A program made the translations under genes and the position numbers. From Planctomycetota bacterium (GTDB lineage: Bacteria; Planctomycetota; Phycisphaerae; Phycisphaerales; UBA1924): 59,757 nt of DNA. Positions 17,378 to 26,011 of this stretch are shown here, one piece after another. Location of the stretch: the NCBI GenBank assembly GCA_963204725.1, contig CAUJHH010000022.1:1-59757 (forward strand). The letters run 5' to 3'. The notes beneath the pieces are model-generated. The model ran no database searches. It was given only the letters and a program-made list of their open reading frames with translations, and had not been told where the DNA came from. The number at the start of each line of letters is the position of its first letter. Position 1 is the first letter of the stretch.

Positions 17378-17408
17378 AGCGCGGCGCTCCGAGCGCCGCG
17401 CTTTCTTG
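17378..17408. terminator. bidirectional-looking terminator between convergent genes
   Basis: An 11-bp perfect stem, AGCGCGGCGCT (17378-17388) with AGCGCCGCGCT (17392-17402), has a CCG loop and is followed on the plus strand by TTCTT. It separates the choice-of-anchor B gene from the convergent VKOR-DsbA gene and could serve both. Confidence 0.7.
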
Positions 17409-17441
17409 CGCCCGCAACCAACGCACACGCTTCCCGCTCGA

Positions 17442-19382
17442 TCATCCGGGGCCGGCCCCGGGCGCGGCCTTCTCGGCCAGTTCCTTCGCCGCGGCATCGA
17501 TGATCCGATCGAGCACGACCGTCTCGCCGATAATCCAGCGCGGGATCTTCCGCTCGTTGAGCGTCATCGTCGGAAGCGACTGCACGCCCACCCGCTGCGC
17601 CCCGCGGACGTCCTGGTCGATCGCGTCCTTCGCGCCCTTGCCGCGATAGGCATCAACGAACTTCTGCTCGTCGTATCCAAACTCGGTGCCGAGCGCGGCA
17701 CCCGCCGCCACAATCTTCTGCTCGGTCAGATCGCTCTGGTTCGAGAGCAGCCAGATGTGCATCTTCCAGTACGCCGCATCGCCTCCGAGTTCGCCCGCCG
17801 CCTCGGCCGCACGCGAGGCGTAGCAGGAGAAGGGGAACATGATCTGCTGCACATATGGATTGCAGCCGCGATTGGCGGGGTAGTGCCTGAAGACATACCG
17901 GAGATCGCTCCGTGAAGCCACGATCTCGCGGATCGCCGCGTCGGCGCGCGCCGTGAAGGGCTCCGAATAATCACCCCACACCGACAGCTTCAGCGGTGCA
18001 TCCTCCGGCCCCACCGACCACGCCCGCTCATCTACCGGATCGCCCATCGGACGCTCCGCGAGCCAGTCCTCGACCACTTTCTGCTGCATGTCCGGTGGCT
18101 TGTCCGCCGTCGCCGCGAGCGCGGGTGGGTTCGTCGCGAGGATCGCCTCAACGGCCCGCATCAGGGCGCCCGCGTTGACCGTTCCCCGCAGCTCCACGCC
18201 ATTGACATACACAGTCGGCGTGAATCGCAGCCCGAGCGCCATGCCCTCTTCAACATCGCCCGCGACAAGCTCGTTCGTCGCCGGGTCGTTCATCGCCGCC
18301 ACGAACGCCGTTGGATCGAGCCCCATCGCGACGATCTGCGCCGAGAGCATCTGGTCGTTGAATGTGCCGTTGACCGAGAAGAGCCACTTGTGCATCGTCC
18401 AGAAGGCGTCGTTGCCGCCGACCTTTCCCGCCGCCTCCGCAGCCCGCGCCGCGCGGCACGCGTTCGGATGCTTGTTGTTGTTCGCCGGCATGTACCTGTT
18501 GCAATCGGTGCAGAATGGGAAGTGCTTGGCCGAGAGCGAGACCTCGGGGTGGGCCGCGATCACCTCGAGCGCCTGCATCTCCATGCCCTTGCACTCGGGG
18601 CACTGATAGTCGCTGAAGACCACGATCCGCACCGGCGCAACCTCGGGCCCGAGCCGGTACCGGCCCGTAAACGCCGGTGCCGCGCCCGCGGTCGCCACGG
18701 CACCATCAGGCGCATCGGTCCCGTTCGGCGCCTTCTCCTCACCCCCCTCGCCGTTCGCCGGCGCATCCGCCTGCGACTTGACGATCGCGGCGCGGGTCGA
18801 CTCGCGCTCCTGTTCCTCGGCCTTCTCGCGGGCCCTCACCTTCGAACCGGCCTCCGCGATCCCGAGCCCGCCCATGAGGACCAGGAAGACCGCGAGCGCA
18901 GAGAGCAGGCCCGCGCCGCGACGCGAGCCCGCCCGGGGTGTCAGCTCGAGCGCGCCGATGAAGACAAAGTTGGCCACGTGCGACGCGATGCAGTAAGGAC
19001 AGAGCAGGTGCTCCACGACCGAGATCACAAGAAACCCGAGCGAGGCCAGGCCGCCAAGCCGCGCCACCCACCGCGCCACGGACCCAGGACGCCCCATGCT
19101 CGCCCCGTATCCCACCAGCACGCTCGCGAAATACGCGAATCCGAGCATCGATGTCGGCAGCCCGAGCGGCGGGATCGTCCCATAGACACTCTTGGCCGCG
19201 GCCCCGCACCCGCCCTGCGCTCCGCACCCGGGCAACCCAATCCCGCCGAAGTGCTCGGCGACCAGCGCGCCCGAGGCACCCGTCGCCACAAAGAGCGCGA
19301 GCGCACCCAGCACAAACAGGCCGATCGGCGCGGTCCGCCGCGCTGCGGACGTGGAGGGCGTGGATGGTGGGGGTGTCGTCAA
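17442..19382 (-). CDS. VKOR-DsbA-DsbA fusion, disulfide-forming membrane protein
   Basis: TTG 19382 is preferred because AGAGGAG sits 8 bases upstream; an in-frame GTG at 19409 lacks such a site. From the TTG the protein is 646 residues. Residues about 15-175 are a vitamin K epoxide reductase membrane domain with loop cysteines C53 and C59 and the quinone-side CPYC at 128-131. A charged linker leads to a DsbA-like thioredoxin domain with CPEC (261-264) and a second Cys pair (C294/C309). A second DsbA-like domain keeps the matching pair (C507/C520) but has SEPF (473-476) in place of CPEC. VKOR passes electrons from new disulfides to quinone. It is the only untagged gene in the island, and its neighbours carry four-Cys tags, so they are likely substrates (inference). 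Confidence 0.9.
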   Translation of the reverse strand: MTTPPPSTPSTSAARRTAPIGLFVLGALALFVATGASGALVAEHFGGIGLPGCGAQGGCGAAAKSVYGTIPPLGLPTSMLGFAYFASVLVGYGASMGRPGSVARWVARLGGLASLGFLVISVVEHLLCPYCIASHVANFVFIGALELTPRAGSRRGAGLLSALAVFLVLMGGLGIAEAGSKVRAREKAEEQERESTRAAIVKSQADAPANGEGGEEKAPNGTDAPDGAVATAGAAPAFTGRYRLGPEVAPVRIVVFSDYQCPECKGMEMQALEVIAAHPEVSLSAKHFPFCTDCNRYMPANNNKHPNACRAARAAEAAGKVGGNDAFWTMHKWLFSVNGTFNDQMLSAQIVAMGLDPTAFVAAMNDPATNELVAGDVEEGMALGLRFTPTVYVNGVELRGTVNAGALMRAVEAILATNPPALAATADKPPDMQQKVVEDWLAERPMGDPVDERAWSVGPEDAPLKLSVWGDYSEPFTARADAAIREIVASRSDLRYVFRHYPANRGCNPYVQQIMFPFSCYASRAAEAAGELGGDAAYWKMHIWLLSNQSDLTEQKIVAAGAALGTEFGYDEQKFVDAYRGKGAKDAIDQDVRGAQRVGVQSLPTMTLNERKIPRWIIGETVVLDRIIDAAAKELAEKAAPGAGPG

Positions 19383-19521
19383 CGCCTTTGCTCCTCTTTC
19401 GCATGGCACCAGAACGGGGCCACTGCCATTCTACGGGCTCGGCATTCGCCAGATTCACACATCGGCGCAACGGCCCCGGCGCATCCGCCCCCCTCGTCCG
19501 AGAACGCCTCGCGAATCTCTC

Positions 19522-19550
19522 TTTTGTGGCGGCCGCGTTTCATGTAGGAT
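19522..19550 (+). promoter_or_regulatory. possible sigma-70-like promoter of the Cys-rich gene
   Basis: TTTTGT (19522-19527) and TAGGAT (19545-19550) lie 17 bases apart, about 80 bases before the ATG at 19628. Match to consensus is partial and planctomycete promoters are poorly defined, so this is tentative. Confidence 0.3.
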
Positions 19551-19627
19551 GGGGACGAGCGGCCGCCGCCCCGAAGTGAGGACCAGGGGCGAGTGACCAA
19601 CCGCTGAACCCGACAGGAGCGTGAGAC

Positions 19628-21205
19628 ATGAAGTCCCATTGCGCGATGGCCATTGGCCTGCTTGCCGGCGCACTCGCCTGCGCTACGCCCACAACAGCGC
19701 TCGCGCAGCTCGCGCCGACGCCGAGCGCGGAGCCCGCGCGCCGTCTCGTGCCGCTCCCCATCCACGCCCCCAAGGTCACATTCACCCCCATGTCGGGCAC
19801 CGGCGTTGAGATCGAGGCCCCCGGCTCGGGCACGCCGCGCGACTGCGCCGTCGTCGCATCGCACACGGACGCAAACTTCGGTGGCGGCTCGTTCATCGTG
19901 CAGGCCGGCTTCGCCGAGACCGAGATCGCCGCCGCCGAGTATGTCCTGGCCGCCGGGCAGTTCCCGATCCGCATCGACCTGTGCGAGTTCATCATCGCCC
20001 AGTCGAACACGATCGTCTCAACCACCACCAAGTGGAGCGTGCTCGTGTGGGAGGGGCCGCCCAGCACCGGCTCGCTCATCGCTTCCTACTCCTCCGACGA
20101 CATCATCCTCCCGCACCTTCGCATGTCGCAGGGAACACAGGCCACCAACGTCCAGTTCCTGATCGATCCGGGTGATCCCGAGCAGATCATCATCAACGAC
20201 AATCCGTCGCACTCGTTCACCATCGGCTTCCGCATCGACGATCACAACAACCAGACCGGCAGCGCGTGCATCACCGCGCCCCCTTCCAACCAGAACGCCT
20301 TTCCCACAACCGATGTCTCCGGCCTCTCGCAGCCGACCCGCAACTGGCTCTTCGGCGTCAACTGCGGCCCCATCGGCTGCCCCGCCAACGGCGGCTGGGC
20401 AAGGTTCAGCGCGCTCGCCTCCTTCTGCCGCCCAACCGGCGACTGGGTCATGCGCGCCACATGGACCTCGCTGAGCTGCACCCCCGGCGTCGGCGCGTGC
20501 TGCCTCCCCGACGGCTCGTGCATCATCGCCACGACCACCGATTGCACCAACGCGAACGGCACGTTCAAGGGCGACGGCACGACCTGCGACACCGCCGGCT
20601 GCACCGCCGCGCCCCAGGCATGCTGCTTCCCCTCCACCGGCGGCTGCCTCAATCTCTCGCCCGCCGACTGCACCCTCGCCGGCGGCGTGCCGGGAGGCGT
20701 CGGCACCACCTGCGCCACCTACACATGCTTCCCCAAGGGCGCGTGCTGCCTCCCCGATGGCTCCTGCATCGACAACATCTCACCCACGAATTGCGCCTCG
20801 CTCAGCGGCACCTACAAGGGCAACAACACGACCTGCGGCACGGTCACCTGCCCGCCGCCCACCGGAGCGTGCTGCTTCTCGACCGGCTTCTGCCTCGCCC
20901 TCTCTGAGACCGACTGCTCCAACGCGGGCGGCTCGTGGGGCGGCATCGGCACCGACTGCGCCGATGGCAACGGCAACGGCACCGCCGATGACTGCGAGGC
21001 CGACTGCCCCTCCGACGTGAACGGCGATGGCGAGTCGGACGTGCTCGACTTCCTGGACTTCCTCGACGCCTTCGGCACCTGCGAGAACATGCCCGCGCCC
21101 TGCAACGGCTCCACCGGCGTCAACGCGGACTTCAACCTCGACGACTTCGTCGATGTTCTGGACTTCCTGGACTTCCTCGACGCGTTCGGGACGGGGTGTG
21201 AGTGA
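19628..21205 (+). CDS. exported Cys-rich repeat protein with dockerin-like tag
   Basis: ATG 19628 follows AGGAGCGTGAG and opens a signal peptide (MKSHCAMAIGLLAGALACATPTTALA). Residues about 30-290 form a beta-rich domain that I do not recognise. Residues about 295-435 hold four consecutive cysteine-rich modules of about 35 residues, each starting G/QACC and continuing C.....DC.....G.....TTC....C (GACCLPDGSCI twice, QACCFPSTGGC, GACCFSTGFC). Such modules occur in planctomycete exported proteins. The tag (coding 21005-21202) ends FGTGCE. With about 30 cysteines it is the most obvious client of the VKOR-DsbA protein encoded divergently next door. Its function is unknown. Confidence 0.8.
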   Translation: MKSHCAMAIGLLAGALACATPTTALAQLAPTPSAEPARRLVPLPIHAPKVTFTPMSGTGVEIEAPGSGTPRDCAVVASHTDANFGGGSFIVQAGFAETEIAAAEYVLAAGQFPIRIDLCEFIIAQSNTIVSTTTKWSVLVWEGPPSTGSLIASYSSDDIILPHLRMSQGTQATNVQFLIDPGDPEQIIINDNPSHSFTIGFRIDDHNNQTGSACITAPPSNQNAFPTTDVSGLSQPTRNWLFGVNCGPIGCPANGGWARFSALASFCRPTGDWVMRATWTSLSCTPGVGACCLPDGSCIIATTTDCTNANGTFKGDGTTCDTAGCTAAPQACCFPSTGGCLNLSPADCTLAGGVPGGVGTTCATYTCFPKGACCLPDGSCIDNISPTNCASLSGTYKGNNTTCGTVTCPPPTGACCFSTGFCLALSETDCSNAGGSWGGIGTDCADGNGNGTADDCEADCPSDVNGDGESDVLDFLDFLDAFGTCENMPAPCNGSTGVNADFNLDDFVDVLDFLDFLDAFGTGCE

Positions 21206-21320
21206 GTGTTCGGGATTGAGGTTGATGGAAGAAGCGCGAAGGGCGCAGAGGGATTGTTGTCGGGCCCATGGTGCTGCCAATGGGCGCGGTGGTTGAATGT
21301 GGTGCTGCGGAGGACTTGCG

Positions 21321-23942
21321 ATGCGAGGTGCGATGGGTTTGATGGTTTCTCGCGCGCTGTGCTGGCTGGTCGGGCCGGTGTGCGCGATGATGGTGTGCGT
21401 GCTGGTTTCAGTGGTTGGAGGGCCCGCGGCGAACGCGCAGGATGAGTGCGAGCCGCAATGGGCGGAGCAAACGTTCTGCGAACTCGCCGTGAGCGGACCG
21501 GTCTATGCGGCCGTGGCATGGGACGATGGCACAGGGGAAGCCCTATACGTTGGTGGTGATTTCACCGTTGCGGGTTGCGAGGTGGTCAACCACATCGCGC
21601 GCTGGGACGGTGAGTCGTGGACTCCGTTGGCCGGTCCTGGCGGCGTGGGAGTGAGCAGCCAGGTTCGTTCTCTGGCTGTATTCGACGATGGCTCTGGCCC
21701 GGCTCTTTACGTTGGCGGCTACTTCACCACGGCTGGTGGAGTGACGGTCAACCACATCGCACGCTGGGACGGCACTTCGTGGTCGGAGTTGGCAGGCCCG
21801 GGCGGCGTTGGGACGAGCACCGGCTCGATGAGTGTCGTGTCTGCCCTTACAGTGTTAGACGATGGCTCTGGCCCGGCGCTGTACGCCGGTGGTTCTTTCA
21901 ACCTCGCGGGTGGCGTCACCGTCAACAACATCGCCAAGTGGGACGGCGATACATGGTCGGCCATGACCGGTCCGAGTGACACGGGAGTGAGCGGGCCGGT
22001 CTATGCATTGACGGTGTTCGACGACGGAACCGGCCCAGCGCTCTACGCCGGCGGCGGGTTCAACTCCGCCGGGGGCGTGTCGACCCAACGCATCGCGTGC
22101 TGGGATGGCAGTACTTGGTCGGCCTTGGTCTCACCTCCGGGTGGCATTACTGGAAGCGCCAGCATCAATGCGTTGGCCGTATTCGACGACGGCTCCGGCC
22201 CGGCCCTGTATGTCGGAGGCACATTCACCTTCGTCGGAATCACCACGGTCAACCGCATCGTCAAGTGGAACGGCACCTCGTGGTCGGCATTGGTGACACC
22301 GGGTGGCGTTGGCGTGAGCGACACAGTGAACGCTCTCACCGTGTTCGATGACGGCTCCGGCCCTGCCCTGTATGTCGGTGGCCGCTTCACCACCGCCGGT
22401 GGTGTGACCGTCAACCGAATCGCTCGCTGGGACAATAGTGGATGGTCGGCGATGGCCGTTCCCAACGCCGAAGGCGTGAACGCCTTCGTGTTTGCTCTGG
22501 CGGCTTACGACGACGGCTCTGGCCCGGCACTCTACGCGGGCGGCGCCTTCAACGCCGCTGGAGGCCAAATGACGAACCCAATCGCCAAGTGGAATGGCAA
22601 CGCATGGTCTGCGTTGGCTGGTCCGAGCAATCAGGGCCTGGGCGGCAGCACATTCACGCTGACGGTGCACGACGACGGCTCGGGCCCAGCCCTGTACGCC
22701 GGTGGCAACATGCAGTATGCCGGAGGCGAGCGTGCGCTCTACATGGCCGAGTGGAACGGCAGCACGTGGTCAGCGATGGAGGGTCCGGGTGCCGGAGGAC
22801 TCGCTAACACAGCAATAGCCCTGGCAGTGTTCGACGATGGCTCTGGTCCAGCCCTTTACGCGGGTGGGGCCTTCACAACCGCTGGAGGCGCAACCGTCAA
22901 CTACATCGCCAAGTGGGACGGCACGAACTGGTCGCCCTTGGTCGCCCCGGGCGGCGTAGGTGTGGATTGGCACGTGAATGCGCTGACGGTGTTCGACGAC
23001 GGCTACGGTCCGGCCTTGTACGCCGGGGGCGTGCTTTCCAAAGCTGGAGGCGTGACGGTCAACCGCATCGCCAAGTGGAACGGCAGCACGTGGTCGGCCC
23101 TGTCGGGTCCGAGTGGTGTGGGTGTGAGTACGAGCGGCGTCGTCAATACCCTCACGGTGTTCGACGATGGCTCTGGTCCGACCTTGTACGCAGGAGGCAC
23201 GTTTCCCACCGCCGGAGGCGTCACGGTCAACCGCATCGCCAAGTGGGATGGCAGCACGTGGTCGCCGCTCGTTCACGCCACCGGCGTGGGGATCGTCGCG
23301 AGTGAATGCAACGCTCTCGCGGTATTTGACGATGGGTCTGGCCCGGCCCTGTACATCGGAACGTCTGGCGGTGTTGTCCGGTGGGACGGGAACAGCATGT
23401 CCGTTCCTGTAAGCCCGAACGGCTTGGGAGTCAGCGGCACGGTCAGGGCTTTGACGGTGTTCGACGACGGCTCCGGCCCAGCCCTTTACGCGGGCGGCTC
23501 ATTCACCAATGCCGGAGGCGTGGCCGTCAACCGCATCGCCAAGTGGAACGGCACTACTTGGTTCCCTCTGTCGGGTCCCAGTGGCGCGGGGATAAGTGGC
23601 GCATCATCCTCATCGGTCCATGCCTTGACGACCCACGACGACGGCTCCGGTCCGGCCCTTTACGCCGCGGGATCGTTCGACACTGCGGGCGGCATAGTTT
23701 CTAAGAACATCGCCAAGTGGCAGGGCTGCACTCCGCCGCCGGAGTGTCCGCCCGATGTGAACGATGATGGCGAGGTCGACATTCTCGACTTCCTCGACTT
23801 CCTCGACGCCTTCGGCTCGTGCGAGAACATGCCCGCGCCCTGCACCGGTCCGACCGGCGTGAGCGCGGACTTCAACCGGGACCTGCTGGTGGACATCCTG
23901 GACTTCCTGGACTTCCTCGACGCGTTCGGGCAGGGGTGCTGA
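21321..23942 (+). CDS. fourteen-repeat, propeller-like exported protein with dockerin-like tag
   Basis: ATG 21321 has GGAGG 8 bases upstream and starts a hydrophobic signal (LCWLVGPVCAMMVCVLVSVVGG...ANA). The 873-residue protein is built from 14 tandem repeats of about 55-60 residues, each with FDDGSGPALYAGG followed by GGVTVNRIAKWDGSTWS. I count 14 copies of the DDGxGxALY/TLY unit. Fourteen blades would fit two seven-bladed propellers, but this is inference. The tag (coding 23745-23939) ends FGQGC. Third codon positions use G and T far more than the neighbouring genes, which favour C, so the gene may have a separate history. No enzyme motif is seen; binding or display is the most likely role. 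Confidence 0.82.
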   Translation: MRGAMGLMVSRALCWLVGPVCAMMVCVLVSVVGGPAANAQDECEPQWAEQTFCELAVSGPVYAAVAWDDGTGEALYVGGDFTVAGCEVVNHIARWDGESWTPLAGPGGVGVSSQVRSLAVFDDGSGPALYVGGYFTTAGGVTVNHIARWDGTSWSELAGPGGVGTSTGSMSVVSALTVLDDGSGPALYAGGSFNLAGGVTVNNIAKWDGDTWSAMTGPSDTGVSGPVYALTVFDDGTGPALYAGGGFNSAGGVSTQRIACWDGSTWSALVSPPGGITGSASINALAVFDDGSGPALYVGGTFTFVGITTVNRIVKWNGTSWSALVTPGGVGVSDTVNALTVFDDGSGPALYVGGRFTTAGGVTVNRIARWDNSGWSAMAVPNAEGVNAFVFALAAYDDGSGPALYAGGAFNAAGGQMTNPIAKWNGNAWSALAGPSNQGLGGSTFTLTVHDDGSGPALYAGGNMQYAGGERALYMAEWNGSTWSAMEGPGAGGLANTAIALAVFDDGSGPALYAGGAFTTAGGATVNYIAKWDGTNWSPLVAPGGVGVDWHVNALTVFDDGYGPALYAGGVLSKAGGVTVNRIAKWNGSTWSALSGPSGVGVSTSGVVNTLTVFDDGSGPTLYAGGTFPTAGGVTVNRIAKWDGSTWSPLVHATGVGIVASECNALAVFDDGSGPALYIGTSGGVVRWDGNSMSVPVSPNGLGVSGTVRALTVFDDGSGPALYAGGSFTNAGGVAVNRIAKWNGTTWFPLSGPSGAGISGASSSSVHALTTHDDGSGPALYAAGSFDTAGGIVSKNIAKWQGCTPPPECPPDVNDDGEVDILDFLDFLDAFGSCENMPAPCTGPTGVSADFNRDLLVDILDFLDFLDAFGQGC
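21510..23700 (+). repeat. fourteen tandem ~170-base coding repeats
   Basis: Within the propeller-like gene, DNA encoding the DDGSGPALYAGG unit recurs about every 150-180 bases with high nucleotide similarity (for example around 21685, 21858, 22186, 22348, 22835, 23165 and 23460). The spacing and similarity indicate expansion by tandem duplication. Confidence 0.75.
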
Positions 23943-23943
23943 G

Positions 23944-23967
23944 CGAGATTGGTTCGAACCAATCTCG
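23944..23967. terminator. 24-base perfect palindrome
   Basis: CGAGATTGGTTC is followed directly by its reverse complement, ending 25 bases after the propeller gene stop. As RNA it folds to a 10-bp stem with a TCGA loop, so it may end that transcript; as DNA it could be a dimeric operator for the following subtilisin gene (start 24011). No T-run follows. Confidence 0.5.
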
Positions 23968-24010
23968 CAACACTCTGGCTCTGTGGGCCTCGAATCGTTA
24001 CGCTGGCCGC

Positions 24011-25801
24011 ATGGATGTCACTTCGAGTGTCGTGCGCGCCGCGCTCGCGGCCGCGTTCCCGGCGTTGTTGATCGGTCTTGGAGCAGCGGGATCCGCGGCG
24101 GCGAACGCTCCGGACGGCGCAAGCCCCAACCGGTTCTGGGTCTACCTCGCGGACAAGGGACTCGACTCCGCAGCGGAGCGCGACGCGATCGCCGCTCTTG
24201 AAGGGACCTACGACCCCCACGCCGTTGAGCGTCGGCGTTTGCGCCGGAGCGTCCCGGGCCTCTTCGATGCGAGAGACCTTCCCGTCTCGTCCGACTATCG
24301 CGCCGCCATCGGCTCCACCGGCGCCAAGATCCACGTCGAGTCGCGATGGCTGAATGCCGTCTCCGTGAGAGCCACCGCCTCCCAGATCGATGCGCTCCGC
24401 GCCCTCGACTGTGTCGCCGACATCCAGCCCGTCCGCCGCGGCCGCCACTCCGCCGAGCTCCCGCTCCACGAGAACCCGATCATCCCCGGCGCCACATCCT
24501 CGCGAAGTGTCGATCACGGGCTGGCGACGGCGCAGCTCGATCAGATCCGCGTCACCTCGCTCCACGATTCGGGCTCAACGGGCGCGGGCGTCCGCGTCGG
24601 CATCCTCGACACCGGCTTCGTGCTCACCCACGACTACTTCAACACACCCGGGCACGAGCTCGCCGTCATCGCGTCATACGACTTTGTGAACAACGACGGG
24701 AACGTGGGAATCGAGCCCGGCGACGATGGCAGCCAGCACCAGCACGGCACCTACATCCTGGGCACGCTCGGCGCGTACTCCCCCGGCAACTACGTCGGCG
24801 GGGCGTTCGATGCGTCGTTCATCCTCTGCAAGACCGAGGACCTTCCCGCCGAGTACCCCGCCGAAGAGGACAACTATGTCGCGGGCCTGGAGTTTGCGGA
24901 GTTCCACGGCGCAGACGTCGTCACATCATCACTCGGATACATCGACTGGTACTCGCAGTCGGACCTCGACGGTCAGACCGCCGTCACCACCATCGGCGTG
25001 AACATCGCAACAGGCAACGGCATGTTCTGCGTGACCGCAGCCGGGAACGCGGGCAACGACGGCAACCCGACCACCAGCTCGCTCATCGCGCCCTCCGACG
25101 CGTATGAGATCATCACCTGCGGCGCCAACGACGAGTCCGGCACGATCGCCGGATTCTCATCGACCGGCCCGACCGCCGACGGACGCGTGAAGCCCGAGGT
25201 CCTCGCGTGGGGCGTCTCCACGGCGACCGTCACCGCCTTCTCCGACGACGGCGTCACCTACGCCTCGGGCACCTCGCTCTCAACGCCGCTCGTCGCTGGC
25301 GCGGTCGCCTGCATCGTCGGGGCCCACCCGGACTGGTCGGTCCAGAAACTCCGCGCGTACCTCTTCATCGCCGCCGCCGACTTCGCCGCGACAGGCCAGA
25401 CCGATCCGCTCTTCATCCGTGGGTACGGCATCCTGAACGCCGCCCAGACCGCGTCCAACGACTGCAACGACAACGGCATCAGCGACGACATCGAGTTCGC
25501 ATCCGACGCGCTTAAGGACTGCAACGGCAACGGCATCCCCGACGCCTGCGAGATCGCGCTCGGGCTCGTGCCCGATGTTGATGAGAACGGCGTGCCCGAC
25601 ACGTGCCTCTGCGCCGCCGACTACAACGGCGATGGTGACGACGACATCCTGGACTTCCTCGACTTCCTCGACGACTTCGGATCCTGCGAGAATCAGCCCG
25701 CGCCCTGCGGCAGCGCGGCCAACGCCGATTTCAACGGCGACACCATCATCGACATCCTGGACTTCCTCGATTTCCTTGACGCCTTCGGCACAGGGTGCTG
25801 A
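24011..25801 (+). CDS. subtilisin-like serine protease (S8) with dockerin-like tag
   Basis: ATG 24011 begins a signal peptide (MDVTSSVVRAALAAAFPALLIGL...ANA); earlier in-frame starts would overlap the previous gene. The 596-residue protein has an S8 catalytic domain with Asp200 (GILDTG), His245 (HQHGTY), oxyanion Asn346 (AAGNAGN) and Ser422 (GTSLSTP). The residue after the serine differs from the common GTSMA(S/T)P, as in some S8 subgroups. An N-terminal prodomain-like part covers about 38-180. Before the tag are two CNDNGISDD/CNGNGIPDACE calcium-binding-like units, related to thrombospondin type 3 motifs. The tag (coding 25610-25798) ends FGTGC. This is the second tagged subtilisin in the locus and is not a close duplicate of the first. 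Confidence 0.9.
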   Translation: MDVTSSVVRAALAAAFPALLIGLGAAGSAAANAPDGASPNRFWVYLADKGLDSAAERDAIAALEGTYDPHAVERRRLRRSVPGLFDARDLPVSSDYRAAIGSTGAKIHVESRWLNAVSVRATASQIDALRALDCVADIQPVRRGRHSAELPLHENPIIPGATSSRSVDHGLATAQLDQIRVTSLHDSGSTGAGVRVGILDTGFVLTHDYFNTPGHELAVIASYDFVNNDGNVGIEPGDDGSQHQHGTYILGTLGAYSPGNYVGGAFDASFILCKTEDLPAEYPAEEDNYVAGLEFAEFHGADVVTSSLGYIDWYSQSDLDGQTAVTTIGVNIATGNGMFCVTAAGNAGNDGNPTTSSLIAPSDAYEIITCGANDESGTIAGFSSTGPTADGRVKPEVLAWGVSTATVTAFSDDGVTYASGTSLSTPLVAGAVACIVGAHPDWSVQKLRAYLFIAAADFAATGQTDPLFIRGYGILNAAQTASNDCNDNGISDDIEFASDALKDCNGNGIPDACEIALGLVPDVDENGVPDTCLCAADYNGDGDDDILDFLDFLDDFGSCENQPAPCGSAANADFNGDTIIDILDFLDFLDAFGTGC

Positions 25802-26011
25802 GACGATCTGAGAGAGGACTCGAACAACTCATTTGCAACGCCTGCCGGGGAAACCCTCGCACCGGACAGAGATAACGCCTCGGAATCGTCGGATCAGACC
25901 GCACCCGCCTTGTTCGAACCGCCCATCAGCGGTTCAATTCGAATGGAGACCATCCCGCGTCTCAATCGATCGGGCTCGATCGACGCGGCCGTTCGGATCA
26001 AGGGGAAAGAC

